Source of the DNA: Topomyia yanbarensis | Lineage: Eukaryota > Arthropoda > Insecta > Diptera > Culicidae | Length of the DNA stretch: 64,000 nucleotides | Direction: 5' to 3' | Assembly: GCF_030247195.1 (NCBI RefSeq) | Contig: NC_080672.1 | Span: forward strand, 309,659,115-309,723,114 | Shown here: positions 32,247 to 44,220 of the stretch, piece by piece | How positions within the stretch are numbered: the stretch's first letter is position 1 | Layout: each line of letters begins with the position of its first letter | Made by a program: the position numbers and the translations under genes | The notes under the pieces: generated by a model | What the model saw: the letters and a program-made list of their open reading frames with translations, nothing else | What the model was told of the DNA's origin: nothing | Databases searched by the model: none

Positions 32247-34072
32247 CCAGACCTTGTCCAATGTTATAACCTATGCTATCAATCGCTATGTACCCAAAAG
32301 AAGCGCCATTCAACGTAAGTTGAAGTCCGTACCAAAAACATTCTGGAAGCATGTAAACGAGCAAAGTAAGGAATCCGGGTTCCCTTCAACGATGAGCTAT
32401 GGAGGGCGTACGAGCTCTAGTTCACAGGAAATTTGCCAACTATTCTCTGAAAAGTTCGCGAGTGTTCTCTCCAACGAGAAACTGGCACCGACCCAGGTTT
32501 CATGCGCGGCACTCAATGTACCTGAATCATACCAATCTTTGAGCTCTATCAATATCGACAATAATATGGTACAACTTGCGATTGGCAAAATGAAGGCTTT
32601 AACCTCGGCAGGCCCAGATGGTATACCAACTATTATTCTTAAAGAATGCTCTGCCGGTCTAATTGAACCTCTTTGTCCTCTTTGTTTCCAGTTCACAAAA
32701 AAGGCGATAAAAAGGAAGTTGACAACTACCGCGGTATTACAACGCTAAGCGCAGTTTTTAAGCTGTTTGAAATGACTGTGCTGGAACCCATCTTCAGCCA
32801 CTGCAAACAGTATATCTCCGAGACTCAGCATGAATTTATTCCGAAACGTTCAACATCTACGAATCTTCTGTCGTTCACAACATATGTGACAGATGCCATG
32901 TCTGACGGCCTTCAAACTGACGTTATTTACACGGACCTTTTAGTTGCATTTGACAAGATTAATCACGCTATTGCAGTGGCAAAGTTGGAAAGGCTTGGCT
33001 TTGGTACTAATATTCTCCGCTGGATGCAATCATATCTCAGTAATCGTCGTCTGAGGTGATTGTGTATCCGAAGAGTTCTTCGCTTCATCTGGCATTCCGC
33101 AAGGCAGCCATCTCGGTCTGTTGATTTTTCTTCTGTATTTCAACGACGTCAACTTTTGTTTAGAAGGACCACGGCTGTCTTTCGCTGACGACCTCAAGTT
33201 ATACCACAGAATCCGGAATACTGATGATGCAGCATTCCTTCAACGCCAACTGGTAACCTTTGCGGAATGGTGCGAAATCAAACGAATGACCCTAAATCTC
33301 AAGAAATGCACGGTTATTACGTTCTCGAGGAAAAAAACGCCAATTCGATTCAATTACTGTCTAGCTGAATCCACAATTGACAGAGCGAATTGCGTCAAAG
33401 ATCTCGGAGTTTTTCTCGATGAACAACTGACGTTTAAGCAGCATATCAGCTATATTGTCGCAAAGGCATCACGCTGCTTGGGGTTCATCATGAGAATATC
33501 TAAGCACTTTTCAGATATCTATTGCTTGAAATCTCTTTACTGCCCACTCGTTCGTTCAACACTGGAATACTGTTCAGTTGTGTGGAATCCTCATTATTTC
33601 AACGGTGTCCATCGAATTGAGACAGTACAGCGCAGATTTGTTCGGTTTGCCCTTCGTCGATTGCCTTGGCACAACCCTCACCAGCTGCCAAGTTACGAAA
33701 GTCGTGGTTTGCTTATGGGACTAGACACACTGCAAGTGCGGCGGGACCTATCCCGTGCTATGACGATTTCGGATATTTTGCACGATCTAATCGACTGTCC
33801 CGAACTTCTTAGTGCGATAAATGTGAACGTTCGTCCTCGTTCTCTTCGCAATAATACATTCCTCCGATTACCTCTTCGCCGGACTAACTATGAAGTTAAC
33901 GGTGCCATCATTGGTTTGCAATGGACTTTCAACAGAGTGTCATCCGAGTTCGACTTTCACATTCCACGTAGCAGATTACAATCTTACTTTTTAAATAGAT
34001 TAAGAAATTATCATAAGGGCCCCACTGTGTCTGTTGATATTAACTATACATAAATAAGTAAATAAATAAAAA
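32247..34072 (+). pseudogene. 5'-truncated CR1/Jockey-like LINE, frameshifted
   Basis: Three frames make up one reverse transcriptase: 32247-32692 (FWKHVNEQSKESGFPSTMS; TSAGPDGIPTIILKECSAG), 32693-33059 (FPVHKKGDKKEVDNYRGITT; TDVIYTDLLVAFDKINHAIA) and 33061-34053 (GIPQGSHLGLLIFLLYFND; RLSFADDLKLYHRIR; LGVFLDEQLTF; STLEYCSVVWNPHYF). About 20 codons are missing near 32690 and a frameshift sits near 33058. The FADD active site is intact. The C-terminal frame of 310 codons is undisturbed, so the copy is fairly young. A short tail of AAATAA repeats ends it at 34072. The hexamer aaaact before (32241-32246) and after (34073-34078) may be the target duplication. CR1 against Jockey is not resolved by eye. 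Confidence 0.85.
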
Positions 34073-34679
34073 AAAACTAAATAACTTTGCCTTACAATAT
34101 GTTTTAGGGAGGTTTTTGTGCTTTGTAAGGCCCTACTTTTCGTTTGAGCAGCTAGAGGTGCAGTGTATTAAGACAAATTCTTCCCCTTCAAAATATCTGA
34201 AAGTATTTCCATATTTATTATTTAATGAAAAATCAAAATTCATATAACTGCAAAAGTTACATAAATAAAACCATTTGTTAAGAAACACGTCATTTTTTTG
34301 TCTTCAACAAAGTTTTTAACATTCGATTTTCTTCAATTTTCTGGAAGGCTGCGAAACTCTATCTCGAATTATTAAAAAGGTAATTTCATGATTTTATTAA
34401 TTTTAAGACTACCCTACCCACTATTTAAATAATAGAAAAGTCTTGTAAAGTGCAAAATTTTATCATGAAAACGTAGCTATATCTTTTATATTGTCCACTC
34501 TGAAAGTAATTCAAACATACTACCAAGGGTCAATTCATGTAAAACCAAATTTTAAATATAACTTTTGCGGTTTTAGATGTTTACGAACATTTTCTTCTAA
34601 TACATCAAAACTCTAGCTTCTATTAACCAAAAGATATAAGACACATTCTTTCGTGACGATTGCAACGATTTGGCGATTT

Positions 34680-34975
34680 TTTTTTCGACAAATAAGTTAT
34701 AACTTTATCAAATGCACGCCTACATCAAAACCTGTTATAGATTCGGAAAATAGACAAAATTTCACGAAAGGTTCAATCAACATAAACTGAATATACTAGA
34801 ATTTGATGATTTGACTTTTATTGAAATACGTTGAAAGTTCTGAAACAATCTTCTTCCAGTATATTCAGTTTATGTTGATTGAATATTTCGTGAATTTTTG
34901 TCTACTTTTTGAATCTGTAATAAGTTTTGATGTTGGCGTTCATTTGATAAAGTTATAACATATTTGTCGAATGAA
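34680..34975. repeat. Inverted repeat, ~120-bp arms
   Basis: Sequence at 34687-34803 (cgacaaataagttataactt ... caacataaactgaatatact) is repeated as the reverse complement at 34853-34975, with a spacer of about 50 bases. Probably a palindromic MITE or the core of the larger candidate element. Confidence 0.65.
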
Positions 34976-35104
34976 GATTCGTCAACTCGCTGTAACGTCG
35001 AAATTTTGCGAATTTTTAAAAAATATCGTACTCGCCGGTTTTACTCCATTATGCCATGAATCCTGACCTTATATGTAGTTGAAAAAGAATTATCTTCTGT
35101 TTTC

Positions 35105-35400
35105 CCCAATGAGTTATATCTATCTATCTATATATCTATATACATATAAAAGTCAATGTTTGTATGTATATGATTTATGGACTCCCAAACGGCTTCACCG
35201 AATGCCGTCAAAATTTATACATGGTGGGCATTTGTTATGGAGCGTATTTGTGTGCTATTGGTTAGCGATTATCTGCCCACCAGATGGCGTTTCGGAACAA
35301 ATTGTGTTTCTCTCATATTTTGTTGAAAGTCGCAGCAACGCGCGATGGGTATTAGCTGGTTGGTAATAAAATGGCCCAATTTTTGGATAAAAAGGGCTCA
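35105..35400 (+). repeat. Interspersed repeat starting in a TCTA microsatellite
   Basis: A TCTA/TATA microsatellite (about 35113-35150) leads into gtcaatgtttgtatgtatat and gactcccaaacggcttcacc. This arrangement, with a short tetranucleotide run followed by a tttgtatgtatg phrase and a cccaaacggct phrase, is common in insect interspersed repeats. I cannot name its class. Confidence 0.35.
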
Positions 35401-35819
35401 ACGATAATAATTGGATATTTGGTACCATGAAACAAATTATTCGCCCTAAAACAACCCTAAAGCTGTGTAAAGACTACTTCAGTTTTAAATCAATACAACA
35501 AAAGTTATTTGGATAAAACAATTTTTCATAGAAACACTAAGAATCATTTTAAATTTGTTGTAAAATGAAAAGTATGACAGATAAAGCTTCCATGTCTCCA
35601 GCAAACTTTTCTAAAACTTGTCGTTCTACAACTTCACTGAAAGTCATATGGCACTATTTAAGACGATTTGATATTAGTAAAATTAGAACCACCCTAACTG
35701 TTGTTTTAACAAAAAGAAGGGGCTTACAAACTACAAAAACTTGTCCATAATCATAATAATAGTTTCAGTAAAATCTCTAAATTCCTGCAAAATATGCATT
35801 CTCGACCACTGTGCGTTTA

Positions 35820-38790
35820 GTTTCTCACGCTACTGTTTTAAAACGAATTCTGTAGATAGAAATACATATTAGAAGAATTTAAAGATATTGTTGTGCGACC
35901 TTGAATGCCACATTCGTTTTTAGATTCTATCGTTTCTTATGAAACTCATCAGATCCTTTTCACCATTTTTTCCACCCTGGCAGCCCACGGTGGGCGAACG
36001 AAAGAGACCAGATTTCACACCTCCCGAGAGCGTGACTCACGAGAAAAAACGGCGAGCTACGGGGCAAACAGCTCAACTACCTTTTCAATTAAGTCTCATT
36101 TATGCCACACAGTGGGACGAACAGGATCTATCAAAACAACATCCATAACAGGTCACATAGTTCGCTCCGCAGTAGCTCGCACGGCACGGGAAATTGTTGG
36201 AATGTGTGTGAGCGCTGCGGGAGCGCCAGAAGTCCCAAACCAATGCAATGCTACGAGAGATGGAAAAAGATGACCCAGCATAACACGGGATGTGATAACC
36301 TGAAGGACAGATGTATACCGATAGTTCGATCAACTTTGTGGAGGGGGATTTACAGGGTACAGGAAATCATTCTCGATTTCGAGATTCTGAACAGTGACGG
36401 TTGAAAGATGAAGTAGCTAGCTTCTGCAACCTGCTAATATGATGTATTTAGAGTTTGGATCTGAAAAGTCAACACTCTGACGACAGTGCAGAGAAAAGCT
36501 ACATTGCGCAAGATCTATTTTTTTCGAGCTTTTCTCTAATTTGACGATGAGGATACTTTAGTGCTGCTACTGGGATTCTCTTTTCAACACGCACCATTTG
36601 GGGCTGAGTGGGATCTTGCTCACGTGTGATGCTGCTTGGCGAGGATGAACACTGTCAGAATGAACAATGATGCTACTGTATAGGAACACCAAGCTAGGGA
36701 GGAAAACATAGAGTAGCTACCAATGTTGAAGCTACAGCAGGCGATACACAAAAGCGAATACTACCAGTTAAGAGACTTTTCGCTACCAACCATGCAGTGT
36801 GTTTGAGTTTTGCTGGGAGAGTGTATTTGCGTAATGGTTGACACTCTCGCGGGAATGTCTCATGTTTTCGTGGTTGTACATGTGGTTCTGTATGTGTACA
36901 AAGGGAAAAATAAGAACAAATGCTACATTTTTTCGAGGAAAACTATATTCATTTTTAATGTTTCGCTACTCGAACTACGCAGGCAAGCAGTAGTAATTTG
37001 GTTAATGGATTACATGTTTGGTGTTGGTTGCTGTTCCGCTACAGCTGCGACGCCGTTACACAGCGGTGGGTTGATTCCGACGGGTCACTGCCACTGAGTT
37101 CGGTTCCTGCGTCGTACGTTTGATCAGCTTCATGCAGCACTTTTTCATTGTTCTGGCAGTACGGTACAGTTCAAATCAGAGCAGTGCTCTTTTTTGGGGT
37201 CACTGACAGAGACTACCTTCGCCGCGAGAAATCAAACCGAAAGTAGGTCAATAATGGAAATACACGTACGGAGTGTGCTACACGCGACGCAAAAATCAGA
37301 ATTGGGCTTAAAACCTTTATCGGGGAAAAAACTGATGCACCTCAAGGGGAACTGAAACGGAACGGAACAAACTTGACCGACTGTTCGATGAAAGAAACGA
37401 AATAAATGCGATTTTAGCACGCGAACTCCACACACCACTCTGTCGATTTCGATTTTCCACGAGCCACGGCCAACCACTCTCATTCACATTTGCTCTCGTC
37501 AACAAAGCGAAACTGACGGCCTAATTGAATTGTGCCATATAGCGCTACGTATCGATGGATCTATATTATGGATGTTTTTCCAATGTATAACTTTTGGGAC
37601 GGTGGAATCAAGTAGGAATTACGATTTTTCACGTTCCCAGCGAATGGATGACTCGTCAGGGATTTGTTTTTCTTACCCATCTACTGGTTGGTGTGTTTGA
37701 TGTTATTGCGGTCGAAGAACGCCGAACCGACAGCTTTCGGAAATGGACTTCGCGCGTGAAAATTGGGACGGAAGTTTGCCGCGGACACACACACGGATCG
37801 CGGACGCGCGAGCGAGAAAAAATAGTGGCTCCTTTTTATAATTCAAACTACGGTCGCTGGGGTGGGTGAACTGAGGTAAGAGAGGAAGCACTGCACGTGG
37901 AGAATGTGACAGTATGGAACCTAGCAGGACTAGTACGCGGTGGAGATATAGCAGAGCACATCTAAGTGTGTACTACCTCTGTATGTGTCCATTTGCTCCA
38001 GTTCGTCATCTTTGGCGCTCCGGCTCTCACGCTGTACACGGGAAGCACTGCTGCCTGTGGAAGGTGGTTTGGAGTGATGCCAACTTGGAAAACCATAGTC
38101 GTAGGTTAGTGATCGGAGGAAAACTCATGGCTTGGCGCGTTGAGAGAATGTGGCGAAAATTGAATGGTGCTCCCTGGTTTCTATGCTGTCGCTAGTACAG
38201 TGAGCTGTTGTCAAGGATGGTTTGGGCAAATAAATATAGCGAGGGAAATTAAGTGAAAACTGTTTTACCTTCGAATGAAATTGACATTGAACATCGTCAA
38301 AATAGTAACAATGTTACAATTATCGACAGCCTAAATGTCGAAACCCCACGGAGTGGACCATCAAATGTTGTTTATGAACATCTCCCTTCGACAGCTCACT
38401 GTGCATCGCGTGATGCTTGTTGGATCTTTGCGAGAACAAAATGTGGATGCGAGAGGCTCCTACCAGCGCAGAGTCTGTGAGAGCTTTGCATTTCCACCCA
38501 CGAATACATTTGTGTCCTTTGCGCCCGGTTCGTTTGTCCACAAACACAGCCCCGTATGCAAAGAGATACTTTGACACAACTGTGACTTTGAAAGAGCTTT
38601 CCGGCAAACACAGAGCACTGCAGTGTTGCCACGTTTACCTATGATGCTATGTTCCAACAGCATGAAGTAACAAGTTACTTTACGCTCGTCCGGACATGCC
38701 GTTGATTCAGGTGATTCGCATTTCCAATGCCAAAAGATCGTGACTCCTGCGGTAGCAGACAAAGGGTTAAGTAGCCGGTAAACTCTAGCT
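35820..38790. other. About 3 kb without recognisable transposon or gene
   Basis: Composition is more balanced than in the surrounding DNA and no transposon ends are visible, which makes this the most unique-looking stretch outside the Q-rich gene. Several frames of 60-122 codons on both strands (for example 35905-36273 plus, 37594-37869 plus, 37232-37505 minus) overlap one another and have no recognised motifs, so none is called. It could hold a promoter, a non-coding leader exon or an enhancer of a gene outside the window. Confidence 0.35.
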
Positions 38791-38799
38791 TGCTCATAT

Positions 38800-38945
38800 G
38801 ACCCTTTTCCATGCTTTTCTAAAACTTTCTTCCTTCAACTTGCTCTCCATTGAGTACTATGGCTCTTAATATTGAAAAATATACTTCACTTTCCAGTCCC
38901 TTGATAATTGAATGTCGTTAAAATCATAAAAAAAGGAAAATTGAC
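38800..38945. mobile_element. MITE end fragment related to the 25.4-25.9 kb MITE
   Basis: The phrase cttgctctccattgagtact, then aattgaatgtcgttaaaatc, matches the right part of the MITE at 25433-25868. Only one end is present. Confidence 0.5.
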
Positions 38946-39078
38946 TCATTCTTAGTCGTTAATAAAAAGTACGAACGTAATTTGACTAGTTCTAGATACA
39001 GATTATTTTAAACCTTCAAATATTGGTACAGAAACCCTAAGTTTTCAAAATTATTGCTTTACTTCTTTCTTTACATTG

Positions 39079-39135
39079 CACAGTGGTCCAGAATCTGAAT
39101 TGAGCAGGAATTTCAACTTTTTGCTAAAATTAAAT
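39079..39135 (+). repeat. CACAGTG-type terminus fragment
   Basis: CACAGTGGTCCAGAATCTGA followed by gagcaggaatttcaactttt closely matches the end at 32194. The 5-mer before it is cattg (caatg at 32189). No partner end was found downstream. Confidence 0.45.
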
Positions 39136-39529
39136 AACTTAACCTGATGGTGAATAACTAAAGTTTTTGCAAGATCATTCTATTCGTTTACATAGAAGCT
39201 AAGATGGTTATAATTTTAAATTAGTATTTGCGTTTCGACATCGTCTCTTCAGAATCCGACACTAACTTGGTGACATGACTAAGCTAGCGCCGTATTGACG
39301 CTAGCTACAAAAAATGAAAAAAACTATTTGTATTCCTGGGCAAACCCTGCGTGATGTACTACAGGAAAAGCCTTAGAAAAATTCTTGAAGCGAATTCTAT
39401 ACATTTCTTTTACAGGAAATGTAAAAAGCCTGGTTTAATTCATCTGGCAATTGTGTCTTTTTCAAACATGATATCTAGAATTCCATGGTAAATTACTGGA
39501 CTGCCTAAGAAAAAAATGAATTTTTGAAA

Positions 39530-39650
39530 ACTCAATCGGCAGAGACCTCTGGGTCGATTTCTAGTCCCACCAGGTGTGTCTGCTCCAAATTTTAACCAAA
39601 TAGGTCAGCCAATTCCAATGAAATTTCACACGTTTCACCGGAATAGACTC
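39530..39650. mobile_element. Fragment of the 60.5-61.6 kb palindromic element
   Basis: The phrase tcgatttctagtcccaccag and the following bases match the arms of the palindrome at 60538-61582. A single truncated arm. Confidence 0.5.
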
Positions 39651-39699
39651 GCTCCAATGAACTAATACAAGAAGATCTATCCACAATACAGTCAACGAA

Positions 39700-40139
39700 C
39701 CCTAAGAATCAGGTCCATCGCTGTTCGAATTGTCCCGATTACACTTCACGGACCTGAAGTGAACATAGAAACTTCCGCGTTTTTGGATGATGGTTCTTCT
39801 TTAGCACTGATCGAGAGCGCTCCGATGGAAAGCTAGGTTTTCGATGCGATTCACAACCATTTTGCCTCAGGTGGACTGGAAACATATCACGCGTAGAAAA
39901 AGCGTCGATGGTCATCCATCTAGCGGTATCGAGCTGCAACCAATCACGGTTTGAAATGAAAGACGTGCGCACGGTAGAAAATCTCACCCTGTCACAAGAA
40001 ACCCTACACATCGAAAAGCTGTCGAGTAAACTTCAACACCTGCGGGACCTACCAATATCCAGTTATTACGACATGGAGCTACGTATACTAATTGGAATCA
40101 ATAATCTGAGGTTGACGGTTCCTCTTCAGGATGAACACG
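39700..40139 (+). pseudogene. BEL/Pao protease-region fragment
   Basis: Shifting plus-strand frames read AVRIVPITLHGPEVNIET, the protease block SAFLDDGSSLALIE (aspartate in a DDGSS context), LQWTGNISRV-like sequence, and then a clean stretch (39908-40130) ending LRILIGINNLRLTVPLQ. The order protease followed by LIGxxNL is that of BEL/Pao polyproteins. Stops and frameshifts make it inactive. It is followed at once by ITmD37E sequence. Confidence 0.65.
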
Positions 40140-40965
40140 AAATTATTGCGACACATTCAACAGGGCATAACTTTTTTACCATTGTGTAAAAATCAACCAA
40201 ATTTTGCACACTTTCTCATTGATGTGTATTGTTTACATGCTGTCAAACTCGAAGTCGTGTTTTTCGATTCAACGAAAATGGAGGTGAACCAACGCGAGTC
40301 GAGAGAACAAATTCTTTCCAAACACCTGGAATTTCCTGACCTGTCGCACCAGCAGCTGGGAAAAATGTTAAACATTCACCATTCAACTGTCTCCAGAGTG
40401 TTGAAGCGGTTCCAGGAGCGGTTGACGTTGGACCACGGCAAAGGAGCTGGAAGAAAACCGGGACCGGAGAACAAAAAGACGGACGGAAAGGTGAAGCGGA
40501 TGATTAAAGCAAATCCCAACGTCTCAAGCCGTGCTTTGGCTAAAAAGATCGGCATGTCGCAGAGCTGGACTACATACATACTTCCCAAACCGCGATGAGC
40601 GGCAACAATCGACGGCTAAAACTCGGGCACGGAAGCTCTACGATAAGATGCTGACAAAATATGGCTGCTGTGTGATGGACGACGAAACGTATATAAAATT
40701 TTTAGCAAATTCCGGGGTTGGAGTTTGTCACCGGCAAGACCAAGTTCTATGCGGACGACAAATTTAAGAAGAAGAAAATATTGAAGTTCGCCTCCAAATA
40801 TCTCTTTTGGCAGGCCATCTGCTCTTGCGGACTGAGGAGTGAGCCTTTCGTGACAAAGGGCACAGTAAATGGCGAGATCTACAAATCTGAGTGCCTCGAG
40901 AAGCGCCTTTTGCCGTTCTTGCAGCAGCGCGACGAAGCTCCGCTATTTGATGGACATGTTTAGAA
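40140..40965 (+). pseudogene. ITmD37E-like transposase fragment
   Basis: The segment starts in the TIR core (aattattgcgacacattcaa) shared with 11980. The coding part starts near 40279: MEVNQRESREQIL, then a helix-turn-helix (LSHQQLGKMLNIHHSTVSRV), an Arg/Pro-Gly linker (GAGRKPGPENKK) and a second HTH (VSSRALAKKIGMSQSW). After a frameshift near 40570 come TRARKLYDKMLTKYGCCVMD and DETY, which hold the first catalytic aspartate, then KKILKFASKYLFWQAICSCG and LEKRLLPFLQQ. The second Asp and the third acidic residue are missing, because the copy ends near 40965 against BEL/Pao sequence. The C-terminal PELRP block is seen instead at 61810-61962. Confidence 0.75.
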
Positions 40966-40974
40966 ACCCAGTGT

Positions 40975-41541
40975 AGAAGGCGAATATGTTTCCACAAATT
41001 AAGGAGTACGAAGACAAAGTATACTCCAATCGTGCGAAACGGAACTGCTGGAAGCCGACTAGAAGATTGTGGTATTCGCCACTTGGAGAAGGTCAGAACG
41101 ACGGGACGCCTTAGCCAAGATCAACAGCATGTCGCTAAATGCAAGGTCCCGATCAATTTCCTGTGTTGCCCGCTGTCCTGTTACGTCTTCGCCAGTTTTC
41201 AACTGCCGTCTCAGCTGATATCGAGGAAACATTTCACAGGGTCCTAATCCGTCGAGAAGACCGGCACCGCTCAACGTTACCTATTCCGTAGCGATCCTTC
41301 GAAACCTCCAGAAGTTTATGTTGTGAACGTGGCGTTCGGTTCGGCGTACTTACCCGCATCCGCCCAATATGTCAAAAACTTGAACGCGTCGGAGTTCCCG
41401 GAGAATCACCCCCGAACTGTTAAAGGGGTTATCGAAAGCCACTACGTTGATGAATATCTTGATAGTTTCCTCAATGAACATGAGACCAAACAAGTTTCGC
41501 GGATTTTCAAAAATTTTCGCCATTGTCTAAAGGTACTCTAA
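40975..41541 (+). pseudogene. BEL/Pao reverse transcriptase fragment
   Basis: The frames read a RRLWYSPL-like block (41060), then VSADIEETFHRVLIRREDRH (about 41205-41265), then after a frameshift VAFGSAYLPASAQYVKN and SHYVDEYLDSF (41323-41480). ADIxEMFHxVxIxxEDxxxQ and HYVDD are BEL/Pao hallmarks. The second aspartate of the YVDD box is Glu here, so the site is defective. Together with 39700-40139 it brackets an ITmD37E piece, so the transposon probably landed in a BEL/Pao copy that later decayed. Confidence 0.7.
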
Positions 41542-41545
41542 AAAC

Positions 41546-43190
41546 AGAAGAAACATTTCTAAAGAGATCAAAGTGACATTAGTTTCGTCACAAATATGGC
41601 AATGTCCGGCATTTTATGATTTCGTCTTACTGTGCGGCGGCAAAAAAGAATCCCTGCATGCCCAAGCAAATTGCATGCGAAGGACATTAGGGTTTCTAGT
41701 ACCGAATCCTTTTGGCGAGAACTGGTTTTGCGGTACTGAAGTTCTCATCGGTACTGGAATATTTTTATCCAGAAAAAAACTGAAAGTACCAGATTGAAAT
41801 AAAATGTGCAAACACATACTTTTATTGGTAAGCTTCGATATGCTTCAGTCTACCTTCTAATCTCGCCCAGAGCAGAAGTAAAAAAATGCTTTCTTATAGC
41901 TACCACTAAAGCAAGCACTCAATTCTTACGGCATTGTTAATTATTCACTGTAAAAATTGTATAGTACCGTTCCCTCGGCTCCGCAGTGAAATGAAAAAGC
42001 CACACAAGTGAAAACTATCGTATTGACTACACAGAAATTTTTTTTTTGTAATTTTAAGTTTATTTTCATACACATATTTGGAGCACGAATATAAATATAA
42101 AATTGAGTTTCACCAAAAATCCACACAACTTGTCGTGCTTTCTTCAACGAATTTTATTTTAATTTTACACGTGGATTGAAAATTACAGTTTCTTTAAACG
42201 GAAAACCAATGCACTTCACTATATTTTTATACGCGTGTCGCTGTAAAATGAATTACATGTAATATTACACGAATGAAAGTGTAAAATTGAATGCCTTTTG
42301 ATGCTCCCATTGAGTGCATTGATCTTAACGTAATTTTCAATCAAGTTTTGATTCAATCTTTGTATGTTTCCATTCGTATTGATTTATATGTCCTTTAAAT
42401 TTCATTATTTTTGTGTGTGTAAATCATGGGCGTAATATGGTAACGATAACATTCAGCAGTTTAGCCGAGGGTGGAAGGATGGTTCAAATCCAACAACGTT
42501 TGAGCTAAGGTTCTTGTATATATAGATAATAATAAACTAGAGGAAAATCGATTTGCAGCTCACACTAACTCGGGATTTCTTAAAAGAATAATGTCGCAGT
42601 ACGGAGAAGTGGAATTCATTATATGAAGAAACTTGTGCTTATGTATTTCCAACAGTTCGTGTTGTGAGTATCCACATGACGACACGTATTCCCTCTTACC
42701 TGACTGTGAATGCAAATCACATATAATCAAACAACGCGGATTACAAACTCCGGTCAGATCCCTACGTGCCCTTTTTGGATCGAGGTTGGATACTAAGTCG
42801 GCGTTCGTCCGTTTATAGATCAATATTTCACAACGAAATGAATACCAATCCAAATGTAGCTCCGACTCCGACCACAAACTTATGTCGGCGTACACCAAAT
42901 AATGGGAACTAATGGGAGATTCCAAAGATCAATTGTTATTTGATTCATGCTAGTTCTAAATGCACAAATTTAAGAAAAGATCGCTGTCTTTATTTTCGTT
43001 ATTTGTGTTAGGTTGACGGTGCGTATTTCTTTGTTTTAAATTTTAATTTTTTGGAAACTACTGGATTACAATTTGAACTTATTTTTATATTATAACGTAG
43101 AGGAATTTTACAGACCGAGTCCAATGGGAAATAGAAAGAACGAACCGCAGACGGTGACAACTCTTCTTTTATTGGACACATTGGGATAAA
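41546..43190. other. No gene recognised
   Basis: AT-rich. A pol III B-box-like ggttcaaatcc occurs at about 42481 without a clear A box or tail, so no SINE is called. Short frames (for example 42560-42925 minus) have no motif. Confidence 0.35.
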
Positions 43191-43196
43191 ATATGA

Positions 43197-43271
43197 CCGC
43201 AAGCAGGAATCGAACCTCCGATCTCACAGTCTCTAGTTGGGTGCGTTAACCACTCAGCCATCGAAGAACTG
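43197..43271 (-). mobile_element. tRNA-like head of a SINE or tRNA relic
   Basis: Read on the minus strand there is an A box (tggctgagtgg, 43260-43250) and a B box (ggttcgattcc, 43216-43206) at tRNA-like spacing. The arms do not pair well and the anticodon stem is not convincing, so a working tRNA gene is unlikely. Sequence continues on the minus strand past the tRNA-like part, as in tRNA-derived SINEs. No target duplication was located. Confidence 0.5.
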
Positions 43272-44218
43272 TGTTCACAGATTCCCAACAGTATCGTGAT
43301 TCCCGTCACAGTCTTAATACCTACAGGGGACCGTTCTATCCCTAATGCCTCTCATCTGCATCTATCGATGGGCTTTGAGGACAGACTTCAACACGCGTTG
43401 AAATGTTGAAAATACATGTTTTCAGCGGCAGCGTCTAGCTTTGTACATGCGAATGACTTCTTCGGTGTCCTTGTCGTCGCCAGAGTGTGGAATTGAAGTT
43501 GTGCATTCCGACTCACGTAGTTACTTAGCTGCGCGACGATCACGTTTGTGTTTGAACTATCTCGAGAACTGTTACATTTCAGATTTTTTTTGTAATGAGC
43601 GTTTTGTTTGAAAATGACCTTTAGAACCATACGCAAAATGAAAATTGTATTTTTGACTGCAAATAGTATGAATTATAAAAAATGTCAGAAGTTGTTGTTA
43701 GGATATTTTTTTATTGAAAGCTTGTCCATGATCCAGATACACTGAAAGTGTTTATTTTACTTCTTTAAAACGATAAACATTAAGTTGTTGACGTTTTATG
43801 ATGGGGTAATACGAATAGCTTTTAAAAAGTGCATAATTACACGATTTTTGTTTCGTTGGAGAAAAATTCGAAATATCTCGACAACTATCGTATTTTGGAA
43901 GATTTTTGTTAAATGCATTTTGATTTTAAATGATGCTTAGAATTATATTCCGTAGTAAAATTACAATTTAGTATGTCAATTAGTATGAAATTTGAAAACA
44001 TGTACGAAGTTATTGTTAGTTAACTTTTTCACCGATGAGTTCTCCGTGCAATCACAATAAAAATGTTTCTTTTTTTAGTTTGTTGTTGACAAAATATTAA
44101 AAAAAATAAAAAAATGGGTTTTTTTTAAATTTAAATTTTTAAGATAAATTTTGGTTTCATCTTTTTCAGTGTATATTCTTTCAGGGGAGAATTATTTAGT
44201 CCCTGTAATTCGTTCTCA
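43272..44218. other. No gene recognised
   Basis: AT-rich, with no coding signal or terminal repeats seen. Confidence 0.35.
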
Positions 44219-44220
44219 TA

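Larger units (their letters stand above)
32194..35813. mobile_element. Candidate CACAGTG-ended element with LINE insertion
   Basis: The left end CACAGTGGTCCAGAATGTAA (32194) and the right end read in reverse, CACAGTGGTCGAGAATGCAT (35813), share about 45 bases of similar sequence (next landmark ttttgcaggaat). The outside 5-mers differ (caatg and cgttt), so the two ends may belong to different insertions or to a rearranged one. A LINE occupies 32247-34072; across it the flanks join to match the related end at 39079 (tttttgctaaaattaaataa). An inverted repeat lies inside at 34680-34975. Confidence 0.4.

Noticed and set aside
36112..36118. CACAGTGGG resembling a Transib end
   Set aside because: Sequence after the first eight bases does not match the other ends and no partner was found.
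35905..36404. Overlapping 100-122 codon plus frames
   Set aside because: Three frames overlap, none with a motif or typical codon use; kept only as an unassigned island.
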